Assembly: GCA_036403155.1 (NCBI GenBank) | Contig: DASWRM010000076.1 | Span: forward strand, 130,909-194,908 | DNA length: 64,000 nt | Source of the DNA: Gaiellales bacterium | GTDB taxonomy: Bacteria; Actinomycetota; Thermoleophilia; Gaiellales; JAICJC01 | Direction of reading: 5' to 3' | Shown here: positions 24,552 through 32,536 of the stretch, one piece after another | Numbering within the stretch: position 1 is the first letter of the stretch | Layout of the letters: the number at the start of each line of letters is the position of its first letter | The notes under the pieces: model-generated | The model's input: only the letters and a program-made list of their open reading frames with translations | Databases searched by the model: none | What the model was told of the DNA's origin: nothing | Position numbers and translations under genes: made by a program

Positions 24552-25375
24552 CCGGCGGGAAGGCGCAGCAGCCGGCGTGCGCGGGCCGGGGACGCCGGCT
24601 CCCGGCCGAGCAGACGGGCGATCGCGACGACGCGCTCGACCAGCTCGGCGTTCGAGGTGGCGAGCCGACCGGCATCGGCCTCGATCTGGTCCTCGAAGCC
24701 GCAGCGGACATGGCCGCCGGCCGCGAGGGCGGTGGTGATGACGGGCAGGAACGAGCCGCCGATGCCGGTGGCGCTCCACGTGCTTCCGTCCTGGGGCAGG
24801 CGGTCCGCGAAGGCGACCACGTTGCGCGGAGTGCCGGCCGCGCCGCCGGGCACGCCCAGGACGAGGTCGTAGTGCTGCGGCCCGTCGAGCGGCACCTTGC
24901 CGATCAGCCAGCGGGCGTTGTCGAGGTGTCCGAGGTCGAAGATTTCGAGCTCCGGCCGCACCCGGGCGGCCAGCTGCGCACGCGCGAACTCGAGCATCAG
25001 CGGCGCCGGGTTCTCGAAGACGCCGCGCCCGAAGTTGACGGTGCCGCAGGTGAGCGAGGCCATGTCCGGCTGCGACTCCAGCGAGCCGAGACGCTCCGCC
25101 GGCGTCATGCCGACGGCTCCGCCGGTTGAGACCTGCACGATCATCTCGGGCGCGGCCTCGCGGATCGCGCCGACGGTCTCGCGGTACCGGCCGGCGTCCT
25201 GGGTCGGCGTGCCGTCATCCAGGCGGGCGTGGACGTGCACCATGCGGGCACCCGCGTCGAACGCACGGCGCGCCTCGGCGGCGATCTCGTCCGGCGTATA
25301 CGGCACCGCCGGGTTGTGCGAGCGCATGGTCTCGGCGCCGCATGGCGCAACCGTGATGATCAGCTCGTCGCTCAC
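24548..25375 (-). CDS. kce: 3-keto-5-aminohexanoate cleavage enzyme (BKACE family)
   Basis: 275 residues from GTG 25375, coupled to the preceding gene by a 4-nt overlap. BKACE features: ITVAPCGAETMRSHNP at the N-terminus, zinc ligands His47 and His49 in MVHVHAR, SLTCGTVNFGRGVFEN, and Glu in GFEDQIEADAGR at about 230. Kce condenses 5-amino-3-oxohexanoate with acetyl-CoA to give 3-aminobutyryl-CoA and acetoacetate. The BKACE family covers several substrates, but adjacency to kal and to kamDE/kdd makes the lysine pathway assignment firm by context. Confidence 0.88.
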   Translation of the reverse strand: MSDELIITVAPCGAETMRSHNPAVPYTPDEIAAEARRAFDAGARMVHVHARLDDGTPTQDAGRYRETVGAIREAAPEMIVQVSTGGAVGMTPAERLGSLESQPDMASLTCGTVNFGRGVFENPAPLMLEFARAQLAARVRPELEIFDLGHLDNARWLIGKVPLDGPQHYDLVLGVPGGAAGTPRNVVAFADRLPQDGSTWSATGIGGSFLPVITTALAAGGHVRCGFEDQIEADAGRLATSNAELVERVVAIARLLGREPASPARARRLLRLPAG

Positions 25376-25788
25376 CCGCGGGCGGCGGCGCGCCCCTGCG
25401 GGCCGCGCGAGTGCTCCTTCTTGACGACGTACGTGCCGCGCGCCCGGGTGACCAGCACGGCCTCGTCGAGGTAGTCCGCGGCGGAGTCGCTGATGTCGGC
25501 GCGAGCGGCGATCTCCTTCCAGAGCTCGAGATCGACGGTGCGGCTGGTCGTGCCCATGCGGGCGATGGTGCCTCTGGCGCGTACGAAGTCGCCCGCGTGG
25601 AGCGGCGCGAGGAACTCGACGGACTCGTAGCCGGCGAACAGGCCCTCGTCGCCGTCGGTGTGGATCGCGAGCTCGGTCACGATGTCGCCGAAGATCTCGA
25701 GGCCATGCGCGCCGTCGACCAGGTTTCCTCCGTAATGCGCGTCGGCGGCCGACAGCCGCATGCGCAGCTCGACGCTCAGTCCTTCCAT
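25372..25788 (-). CDS. kal: 3-aminobutyryl-CoA ammonia-lyase
   Basis: 138 residues from ATG 25788, chosen because GGAGGG lies 4 nt before it; an in-frame ATG at 25800 is the alternative. Hotdog fold with RLSAADAHYGGNLVDGAHGL, the segment holding the catalytic Asp/His region, and GDEGLFAGYESVEFLAPLHA. It eliminates ammonia from 3-aminobutyryl-CoA to give crotonyl-CoA. It is coupled to kce (GTGA overlap) and is separated from kamE by a 250-bp gap with its own likely promoter, so kal-kce forms a second transcription unit of the pathway. Confidence 0.85.
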   Translation of the reverse strand: MEGLSVELRMRLSAADAHYGGNLVDGAHGLEIFGDIVTELAIHTDGDEGLFAGYESVEFLAPLHAGDFVRARGTIARMGTTSRTVDLELWKEIAARADISDSAADYLDEAVLVTRARGTYVVKKEHSRGPQGRAAARG

Positions 25789-25822
25789 CGTGCCCTCCAT
25801 GCTCGCTCGCGGTGGACGACCG

Positions 25823-25828
25823 ATGATA
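25823..25828 (-). promoter_or_regulatory. Candidate -10 box TATCAT for kal-kce
   Basis: TATCAT on the minus strand lies 34 nt before the kal ATG at 25788. A perfect TTGACA is present at 25865-25870, but 36 nt upstream is too far to pair with this box. The true -35 is not identified. Confidence 0.3.
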
Positions 25829-25886
25829 CGGGGTCGGACGACGCGCGTCCGCTGAACCGCCCGGTGTCAATACCGCAAAGCGGCGA

Positions 25887-25900
25887 CCCAATTATTGGAG
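25887..25900. promoter_or_regulatory. Operator-like repeat, copy 1 (CCCAATTATTGGAG)
   Basis: The core CCAAT-T-ATTGG is an inverted repeat with a one-base centre, A/T-rich inside a GC-rich genome. The same 14 bp recurs at 25984-25997, 97 bp away. Both are upstream of kal. Symmetry, repetition and position suggest binding sites of a regulator for kal-kce. Confidence 0.5.
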
Positions 25901-25983
25901 CCCGACTCCCGCTGTGTCGCCGGGGCGTTTCGGCACACATTCGCGACGCTTCGGCCGCCTGGCTGAGCGGAGGCCGCAGGCAC

Positions 25984-25997
25984 CCCAATTATTGGAG
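25984..25997. promoter_or_regulatory. Operator-like repeat, copy 2 (CCCAATTATTGGAG)
   Basis: Identical to copy 1 over 14 bp, in the same orientation. It lies 53 bp after the kamE stop on the minus strand. The 97-bp spacing is about nine helical turns, which would allow looping between sites. No third copy was noticed in the window. Confidence 0.5.
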
Positions 25998-26050
25998 ACC
26001 AACCCCTTCCCCGGGGGGCGCGGGGATCGTTGCGGCGCGGTAAGCGAATG

Positions 26051-26803
26051 TCACTGGTCTGTGACGTTGTCGGAGCCGCGCCGGGCCACCAGCTCCCGTG
26101 CGATCCAGGCGGCCACGTGCGACGGCCGCGCGCCGGCGCCGAACCCCGCGTCGTAGCCGAGCTCCTTCGCAAACGTGTTCGACAGCCGCGGGCCGCCGCA
26201 CACCAGCACGTAGCGGTCGCGCAGCCGTTCGGCCTCGAGCAGGTCGACCAGCTTCGTCAGCTGCCGCGCGTGCACCTGCTTCTGCGTGACCACCTGCGAC
26301 ACGAGGATGGCGTCCGCAGAGCGCTCCTGCGCCTCGCGCACGAGCCGCTCGCACGGCACCTGCGCTCCCAGGTTCACCGCCTCGATCCACGGGTAGCGTT
26401 CGAGCCCGTAGTCGCCGGCAAAGCCCTTCATGTTCATGATCGCGTCGATGCCGACCGTGTGCGCGTCGGATTCGATCGCAGCGCCGATCACGACCATGCG
26501 CCTGCCCAGCTGCTGCTCGATCAGCGCATTGATCTCCGCGAAGCCGAGCTCCGACGCCTCCACCTCGCTGGTCGTGATCTCGGCCGGGTCGACGCCGCAC
26601 GGCGCCTTGGCGTAGGCGACATAGAACGTCATGTCGCGGTCGGCCGCCGTGACGTGGACGATCTGCGGCTCCCGGAAGCCGGTGTTTCGCAGGAACTGCA
26701 GCCCCAGCTCGCGCGCCTGCGCGTCGGCCGGCGCGGGCAGCGTGAAGCTCAGCTGCACCATGCCGTCGCCCATCGTGTCGCCGTACGGGACGATCTCAGG
26801 CAC
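26051..26803 (-). CDS. kamE: Lysine 5,6-aminomutase, beta (B12-binding) subunit
   Basis: 250 residues from GTG 26803, overlapping kamD by 8 nt. The base-off/His-on cobalamin motif DxHxxG is present as DAHTVG at 113-118 (His115), and Lys126 in MNMKGFAGD is in the position of the PLP-binding lysine of this family. The B12 Rossmann domain continues to VCGGPRLSNTFAKELGYDAG. With KamD it moves the terminal amino group of L-beta-lysine (or D-lysine) to carbon 5, using adenosylcobalamin and PLP. Subunit naming differs between papers; here kamE is the smaller, B12-binding chain. Confidence 0.93.
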   Translation of the reverse strand: MPEIVPYGDTMGDGMVQLSFTLPAPADAQARELGLQFLRNTGFREPQIVHVTAADRDMTFYVAYAKAPCGVDPAEITTSEVEASELGFAEINALIEQQLGRRMVVIGAAIESDAHTVGIDAIMNMKGFAGDYGLERYPWIEAVNLGAQVPCERLVREAQERSADAILVSQVVTQKQVHARQLTKLVDLLEAERLRDRYVLVCGGPRLSNTFAKELGYDAGFGAGARPSHVAAWIARELVARRGSDNVTDQ

Positions 26804-28349
26804 GCGCCGCCTGCTCCAGCGTCGGCTCCCACAGGTCGAGGAACGGGTTGACGTACCGCTCCGAGCGCTCGGCGACGCCCTCGAGCCCGCGGCCCCCGTC
26901 GCGCCGGCGCGGGGTGTCGGCGAACCACCCGCGCTCGATCGCCTCGAACATGCCCGCGTCGGCCACCATCTGCAGCAGCTCCACCGCCTGCCGGAGCACC
27001 AGCTGCGCCCGCTGCTCGAGCGGACCGCCCGGCACCGCCTGCAGTGACTCGCGAAGCGGACGCGCCGCCTCGAACACGCGCCTCGCGTCCTGGATGGCCA
27101 GCATCCGGTCGGCAAGAAACGGCGTATGCACCGCCTCCGTCAGGATCGACAGCAGCTGGATGTGCTGACCCGTCGCCACGCCCACCAGGTTGAACAGCGT
27201 CCCCAGCGACTGCGTGCGGAAGATGTCGCCGGTGACGTGCTTGGTCGGCGGCATGTACTTCAGCGGGCACCGGGGGAACAGCTCGCGGATCAGCAGTGCG
27301 ATCGCCCATTCCTCCATCAGCTGGCCGGGCCGGTCGGGATCGATCTCGAACGCATGCCCGAGGCCGATCTGCCGCTCGGGGATGCCGGCGGCCAGCGCCA
27401 GCGCCCGGTTGATGAAGTTCGACGCGACGACGGTGTGGCCGGCCTCGTGGCCGGGTGCCGTCGTCAGGTAGTTGTCCTCACCGGTGTTGATGACGATGCC
27501 GGCGCGGCCGTTGACCATCCTGCTGACGTACTGGTCGCAGAACGTCCGCTGCGGGTTGATGTCACGGAACAGGATCCCGTACATCGAGTCGTTCAGCATC
27601 ATGTCGAGCCGCTCCAGCGCACCGCAGGCCGCGATCTCGGGCATGCAGAGGCCCGACGCGTAGTTCGTCAGCCGCAGATACCGGCCGGCCTCGGGCATCA
27701 CCTCGTCGAGCGCCGACCGCACCAGCCGGAAGTTCGCCTGGGTCGCATATGTGCCGCCGAACCCCTCCGTCGTCTCGCCGTAGGGCACGTAGTCGATCAG
27801 GCTCTGCGCGGTCGACCGGATCACCGCGATCACGTCGGCGCCGGCTCGCGCGGCCGCCTGCGCCTGGCGCGCATCCTCGTGGATGTTGCCGGTCGCGACG
27901 ATCACGTACAGCCATGGGGTCTGCGGGTCGCCGTACCGCTCCACCAGCCGCTCGCGCTCCTCCCTGCGGTCACGGATCGCGGCGTCCGCGTCGGCCGCCA
28001 GCCGCGCGGCCAGCGCCCGGGCGTCCGACAGCTGCTCCTCCGCGGGGTCCGGGAGCGCCGCCCCGGCCGCCACCGCCTGCGCCACCTGCTGCGGAGTCCG
28101 CCCGTCCGCGCATGCCGCCGCCAGCGGGAGCGCGAGGCCCTGCCCCAGACGCGGCCCCAGCGCGTCCACGAGCACGTTGGGCAGGGGCACGCCGAGCTCA
28201 TCCACGCCGTCCACGCCGAACAGGCGCGCGACCGTGCGCTCGATTGCGACGGTCGTGTGGCCTCGCGCAAACTCGAGCACCGGCGCCGCAACCTCGTCCG
28301 CGAGCGCGTGGGCCTCGGCCACCAGGCCGGGATCGAGCTCCAGCTTCAT
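26796..28349 (-). CDS. kamD: Lysine 5,6-aminomutase, alpha (PLP/barrel) subunit
   Basis: 517 residues from ATG 28349 (ATGA overlap with the preceding gene; ATG 28355 also in frame). TIM-barrel subunit: TVAIERTVARLFGVDGVDEL near the N-terminus, YVIVATGNIHEDARQAQAAA, YVPYGETTEGFGGTYATQAN, MVNGRAGIVINTGEDNYLTT and KYMPPTKHVTGDIFRTQSLG. Length matches characterised KamD. It catalyses the 1,2-amino shift of beta-lysine to 3,5-diaminohexanoate together with KamE. It lies in one operon with KamB-like protein and KamE. Confidence 0.94.
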   Translation of the reverse strand: MKLELDPGLVAEAHALADEVAAPVLEFARGHTTVAIERTVARLFGVDGVDELGVPLPNVLVDALGPRLGQGLALPLAAACADGRTPQQVAQAVAAGAALPDPAEEQLSDARALAARLAADADAAIRDRREERERLVERYGDPQTPWLYVIVATGNIHEDARQAQAAARAGADVIAVIRSTAQSLIDYVPYGETTEGFGGTYATQANFRLVRSALDEVMPEAGRYLRLTNYASGLCMPEIAACGALERLDMMLNDSMYGILFRDINPQRTFCDQYVSRMVNGRAGIVINTGEDNYLTTAPGHEAGHTVVASNFINRALALAAGIPERQIGLGHAFEIDPDRPGQLMEEWAIALLIRELFPRCPLKYMPPTKHVTGDIFRTQSLGTLFNLVGVATGQHIQLLSILTEAVHTPFLADRMLAIQDARRVFEAARPLRESLQAVPGGPLEQRAQLVLRQAVELLQMVADAGMFEAIERGWFADTPRRRDGGRGLEGVAERSERYVNPFLDLWEPTLEQAARA

Positions 28350-29290
28350 GGGCATAGCATGCCGGAAACCACGTCGTGCACCGGCCAACGTCCCGCCGCC
28401 GCCTCGCGCGCCATGGCGAACGCCTCACCGGCCGTGAACGGGGCATCCGGGTGGAAGGGACTGGCCGTCACCGCCCGGATCGCCAGCGGTCGCCGCACCG
28501 CCACCTCGACGCCCGCCCTCCGGGCGCGCGCCAGCTGCTGCGGCCGGGCGAGCACGTGCGTGGCGTCGGGTGCGATCAGCAGCGCACGCACACCCTCGCG
28601 CATCAGCCGCTCGAGCAGCGGCCCGGTCAGCGCGCCGTCCACCTCCGCGCTGCCCGATCTCGCGACCTCGCCGGCCGTCTCGGCCTCGTAGCCTGCCGCA
28701 TGCCGCACCGACGTCGCGGCCGCGGCGTCGGTGACCGGGAGCGCCAGCGCGTCCAGCGCAAGCCGCAGGCGCAGCGGCGCGTCGTCCCGGCCGTTCGCAA
28801 GCGACACGCCCGCAGCGACGACCACCGCCTCGGCGCGGCCGGGGGCCGCGGGGCCCAGCCGCCCCAGCGCCCCCTCGAGCACAACTCGCTCGGCGCCTGC
28901 GCGAAACAGCGCCTCCACCGTGCGGTCGAGCTCGTCCAGCCGGGCCGGGCCCGACACCACCACCGGCTCGCCGGGCGGCGGCTCCGTCACGACCACCTCG
29001 CCCACCGCCGTCCGGAACCCGAGCCGCTCGCGCACCGTCGCCTCGTCGGCCAGCCCGGCCGCGCTTGCGACGAGCGTTCCGAGCCGCGGGCGCACACGTG
29101 GTTTCGGCAGGCCGGTGAGCTGGTCGCGCGCCTCGCCGTCGAGCCCCAGCGACACCAGCCCCACGCGGCCCTCCGTCCGCTCGAGCAGGTGGTTGATCAC
29201 CGTCGTCTTGCCCGCGTTCTTCGCAAGCCCCACCACGGCGATCGTGCGATGGGCCGCGAGCAGCTCCTCGAGCGGCGGCTGACCGCTCAC
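28346..29290 (-). CDS. kamB: P-loop protein, probable lysine 5,6-aminomutase reactivase subunit
   Basis: 314 residues from GTG 29290 (GTGA overlap with the upstream peptidase gene). Walker A at 21-29 (GLAKNAGKT) follows the strand IAVVGLAK. The rest has SLGLDGEARDQLTG, an Ala-rich middle, and a C-terminal part with LLIAPDATHVLARPQQLARA. Genes of this type accompany kamDE in lysine-fermenting bacteria and are named KamB, part of a reactivation system that removes damaged cobalamin. The partner ATPase KamC is not found in this window. Assignment rests on the P-loop and on direct coupling to kamD. Confidence 0.7.
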   Translation of the reverse strand: MSGQPPLEELLAAHRTIAVVGLAKNAGKTTVINHLLERTEGRVGLVSLGLDGEARDQLTGLPKPRVRPRLGTLVASAAGLADEATVRERLGFRTAVGEVVVTEPPPGEPVVVSGPARLDELDRTVEALFRAGAERVVLEGALGRLGPAAPGRAEAVVVAAGVSLANGRDDAPLRLRLALDALALPVTDAAAATSVRHAAGYEAETAGEVARSGSAEVDGALTGPLLERLMREGVRALLIAPDATHVLARPQQLARARRAGVEVAVRRPLAIRAVTASPFHPDAPFTAGEAFAMAREAAAGRWPVHDVVSGMLCP

Positions 29291-30225
29291 CGCGTGCGCA
29301 GGAGATGCACCGGGAACACCGGGTGCTCCCGGCCGTCGCGCTTGCGCATCGGCGGGCGCGGCGCGACCAGGCTGTTGTAGACGGCCTCCTCGGCCGCCTC
29401 GTAGGCCGCCGCGAAGTACGGGTTCAGGTCGTCGTTGTCGAGCGTCTGGTCGCCGTTGGTCGTGAACGCAACCGCGATCTCGCCCGACCCGTTGTGTGCG
29501 TACGACCCCGCCCGCGCCAGCCCGAGCAGCGGGCGCAGCGCCAGCCGCCGCAGCTGCTGCGCCGACATGGGAGCGTCGCACGCGCAGACGGCGATGCACG
29601 AGCCTTCGGGCGGCGCCGGCCCGTCCGCCGGCTCGAACCGCAGGCCCCCGGCGGTCAGCCGCTCGCGCTCGCCGAAGTTGCACATCAGCAGGACGCCGAG
29701 CGTATGGTCGCCGATTCGCCGGGAAGCGGTGCCGATCCCTCCCGCGAAGTCGAAGCACGTCATTCCCGTGCCGCCGCCGACCGATCCCTCGGCCACCTCC
29801 TCACCCATCGCATCCCGCGCCCGTCGCACGTCGTCGACCGTGACCGTCCGCGAGTCTCCCAGGTCGGAGTCGTCGCACTCGCCGACGACCGGGATGAGGG
29901 TGTTGGTCTGGTCGCCGCCCTCCGCGAGGACGGCCGCGTGGTAGACCATCCCCAGTGCGTGCGTCCCGCACAGGTAGATCGCGGTCTGCACCACCCCCCA
30001 CTCGTCGATCTCGAGCTTCTTCGTCAGCTCGCCGACGCCGTTGGTGGTCGCCACTCCGGCACGAACCGGCAGCGCGGGAGGCTCGACGACGGTCACGCCG
30101 GTCAGCTCGCCGCTTTCCGCCTGCGCGTGACCGACCCGGACGCCGGGAACGTCGGTGATCGCGTTTCGCGGCCCCGTGGGCAGGAGGCCCACCGGGCCGG
30201 CCAGGTCTCTCCATCGCTCCGTCAT
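29287..30225 (-). CDS. P1-family peptidase (DmpA / beta-peptidyl aminopeptidase type)
   Basis: 312 residues from ATG 30225. Ornithine-acetyltransferase-like Ntn fold: NAITDVPGVRVGHAQ at the N-terminus, GVATTNGVGELTK, then EGSVGGGTGMTCFDFAGGIG and TASR, the region where DmpA-family precursors cut themselves into alpha and beta chains. DmpA is an L-aminopeptidase/D-esterase, and its relatives BapA cleave N-terminal beta-amino acids, an activity few peptidases have. In this cluster, directly before kamB-kamD, release of beta-lysine from peptides would feed the pathway. Substrate is inference. Confidence 0.87.
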   Translation of the reverse strand: MTERWRDLAGPVGLLPTGPRNAITDVPGVRVGHAQAESGELTGVTVVEPPALPVRAGVATTNGVGELTKKLEIDEWGVVQTAIYLCGTHALGMVYHAAVLAEGGDQTNTLIPVVGECDDSDLGDSRTVTVDDVRRARDAMGEEVAEGSVGGGTGMTCFDFAGGIGTASRRIGDHTLGVLLMCNFGERERLTAGGLRFEPADGPAPPEGSCIAVCACDAPMSAQQLRRLALRPLLGLARAGSYAHNGSGEIAVAFTTNGDQTLDNDDLNPYFAAAYEAAEEAVYNSLVAPRPPMRKRDGREHPVFPVHLLRTR

Positions 30226-30239
30226 GGTGGCGCGTTGTA

Positions 30240-31565
30240 TCAGACCGGGAACGGCCACGGGTGCGCAGCCTCGAACGCGGCCGCCGCGCGCAGCACCAGC
30301 GGATCGTCGCCACGGCGGCCGACGATCTGAAGGCCGACCGGCAGGCCGTCCACCGTCCCGCACGGCACGGTCGCCGCGGGCTGGCCGGAGACGTTGAACG
30401 GATAGGTCAGGGCCGTCCATGAGAGGTATTCCGTCCGCCGCCCCGCAACCGATCCCGGCTGGTCGAGCCCGGCCGCGAACGCCGTCAGCGGGAGCGTGGG
30501 AGTCAGCACCAGATCCCAATCACGCATGAACGCCTCCCATGCCGCCGCGTAGACCGCCTTCGCGGCCTGCGCGTCGACCAGCTCGCTCGCCGTCATCTCG
30601 AGGCCCCGCTCGATCACGGGGATGCGCCCCTGGTCGAGCCTGTCGCGCACCTCGTCGAGCCGCCCGCCGGCGAACCGGGCGGCCTGGTTCGCGCACCAGA
30701 TCGCGTCGACGACGGGCCACGGGTCCGCGAGTGCGGGGTGCGCCTCGTCGACGGACGCACCGAGGGCGGCGAACGACGACGCGGCCGCCTCGCACACCGC
30801 CGCCACCTCGGGCTCCACGGCGGCGAAGCCCAGGTCGCGGCTCCACGCGACGCGGAGGCCGCCGACGCCCGCGTCGATGTGCTGAAGAGCGGCCGTGCCG
30901 GCGACGACGTCGAGCACGAGCGCCGCATCGCGCGCCGACCGCGCGATCGGCCCCTGCACGGAGAGACCGGAGTTGACCGGATCGGTGGGGACGAGGCCCC
31001 ACGTCGGCTTGAGCCCGAACACGCCGCACATCGACGAGGGGATCCGGATCGAGCCGGCACCATCACCGCCGTGGTGCAGGGCATCGGGCAGCATCGCGGC
31101 GGCGACCGCGGCCCCGCCGCTGGACCCGCCCGCGGTGGCGCCGGCCCGCCACGGATTCTCGGTCGAGCCGTGCACGCGGCTGGTCGTCTCGCCCTTCCAC
31201 CCCATCTCCGGCGTCGCGGTCTTGCCCACGATCACGGCGCCGGCAGCGCGCACCGCGGCGACGAACGGCGAGTCCGCGCGCGCCGGGCCGGGGTCGTGCA
31301 GCAGCGACCCCAGGCGGGTCGGCACGCCGGCGACGTCCAGCAGATCCTTGATCGTGATCGGCACGCCCGCGAGCGGCCCGGCCGTTCCGCCCGCATAGGC
31401 CCGCTCCGCGTGAGCCGCCTGGCTGCGCGCGAGGTCGGCCGTGACCGTGACGAAGGCGCGCAGCCGCTCGGGAAGCGCCTCGACGCGCGCGAGCGTCTCC
31501 TCGGCCACATCCACCGGCGACCGCTCGCGTCGCCGGTAGGCATCGAGCAGGCCGGCGACGCTCAC
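30240..31565 (-). CDS. Amidase signature family hydrolase
   Basis: 441 residues from GTG 31565 (GTGA overlap with the dipeptidase). The Ser-cisSer-Lys triad is in place: Lys in PITIKDLLDVAG, cis-Ser in TAGGSSGGAAVAA and nucleophile Ser in DGAGSIRIPSS. The C-terminal segment FNVSGQPAATVPCG is characteristic. It hydrolyses a carboxamide or N-acyl bond; the substrate range of this family is wide. Its neighbours suggest cleavage of an amide-linked lysine derivative. The start is supported by the coupled overlap. Confidence 0.9.
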   Translation of the reverse strand: MSVAGLLDAYRRRERSPVDVAEETLARVEALPERLRAFVTVTADLARSQAAHAERAYAGGTAGPLAGVPITIKDLLDVAGVPTRLGSLLHDPGPARADSPFVAAVRAAGAVIVGKTATPEMGWKGETTSRVHGSTENPWRAGATAGGSSGGAAVAAAMLPDALHHGGDGAGSIRIPSSMCGVFGLKPTWGLVPTDPVNSGLSVQGPIARSARDAALVLDVVAGTAALQHIDAGVGGLRVAWSRDLGFAAVEPEVAAVCEAAASSFAALGASVDEAHPALADPWPVVDAIWCANQAARFAGGRLDEVRDRLDQGRIPVIERGLEMTASELVDAQAAKAVYAAAWEAFMRDWDLVLTPTLPLTAFAAGLDQPGSVAGRRTEYLSWTALTYPFNVSGQPAATVPCGTVDGLPVGLQIVGRRGDDPLVLRAAAAFEAAHPWPFPV

Positions 31566-32536
31566 GCCAGCACCCGGTCGAGCACGCGGAGCGCGTTGCC
31601 GGCCGCGAGCGGGCCGCCGTCGGGCTCCCCCGCCGCCGACAGCACCTCCGCATAGAACGTCGCGCGCTCGGGCTCCGGTTGCCGGGCCAGCGCGAGGTCG
31701 GCCTCGCCGGGCGGATCCGGGAGCAGCGGTGCCTCCAGCGACGGCCCGAAGAAGTCGCAGAAGTCGGCGCCGAACGCGACCGCCTCCACGCCCGCGACCG
31801 CGCAGATGTGCGCGTGGTGGCGCGCGAGCATCTCGGCGAACGGGCCGGTGCCGGTGAACGCGGGCGTCGCGCACAGGCCGACCACGCCGCCGCGCCGGCC
31901 GATGGCGGCGAGCACGTCGTCGTCGAGGTTGCGGGGGCTTGCATGCACCGCGGCGGCGTTCGCATGCGACGCGAGCACCGTGCCGCCGAACGCATCCAGC
32001 GCGCGCTCGCAGCCCCGCCGGCTGAGGTGCGAGATGTCCAGGCCGATGGCGAGCTCCTCCATCTCCCCGAGCAGCCGTTCACCGAGCGCCGTCAGCCCGG
32101 TGCTCACCTCCACCCCGAGGCCGTCGGCGTAGGCGTTCGCCCGGTTCCACGTCAGGCCCGCCATCCGCACGCCCAGACGGTGCAGCGGTCGCAGCAGCTC
32201 CGGGTCATCGCCGAGCGCCTCCACACCCTCCAGCGCCAGCACCCCCGCGATCGCGCCGCTCTCGAGCGCCTCGCGCAGCTCGGCCCGGTCGCGAACGATC
32301 CGCAGCGCGCCGTCCGGCCGCTCGGCCTCACGATGGGCGACCTCGAGCTGGGCGATGGTCACCCGCAGCGCATCGCCCGGCAGGAACTCGTCCGGGACGA
32401 ACGCGGGCAGCACCTGGATGCGCACGCCGGCTTCGCGCAGCGCAGGCAGGTGCCGCTCTCCGAACGGGTCGGCATCGCCCGCCGCGCGGCGCTCGAACAC
32501 GTCCAGCAGGACGTCGAGATGGAGGTCGGCGATCAG
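31562..32536 (-). CDS. Membrane-dipeptidase family (M19) metallopeptidase
   Basis: About 324 residues. Zinc ligands: HxD in ADLHLDVLL, Glu in LALEGVEAL, then DISHLSRRG and SHANAAAVHASPRNLDD with His ligands, and Asp in AFGADFCDFFGP. M19 enzymes split dipeptides, including ones with D-residues or dehydro residues at the C-terminus. The start is unclear: GTG 32596 is the nearest usual codon but would add an Arg-rich stretch inside dppF. CTG 32536, overlapping the dppF stop as CTGA, matches the overlap style of the cluster and is used here. No signal peptide is visible. Confidence 0.85.
   Translation of the reverse strand: MIADLHLDVLLDVFERRAAGDADPFGERHLPALREAGVRIQVLPAFVPDEFLPGDALRVTIAQLEVAHREAERPDGALRIVRDRAELREALESGAIAGVLALEGVEALGDDPELLRPLHRLGVRMAGLTWNRANAYADGLGVEVSTGLTALGERLLGEMEELAIGLDISHLSRRGCERALDAFGGTVLASHANAAAVHASPRNLDDDVLAAIGRRGGVVGLCATPAFTGTGPFAEMLARHHAHICAVAGVEAVAFGADFCDFFGPSLEAPLLPDPPGEADLALARQPEPERATFYAEVLSAAGEPDGGPLAAGNALRVLDRVLA

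Noticed and set aside
25801-26050. Small protein gene in the kamE-kal gap
   Set aside because: Open frames there are short, lack ribosome binding sites and run through the repeated operator-like sites.
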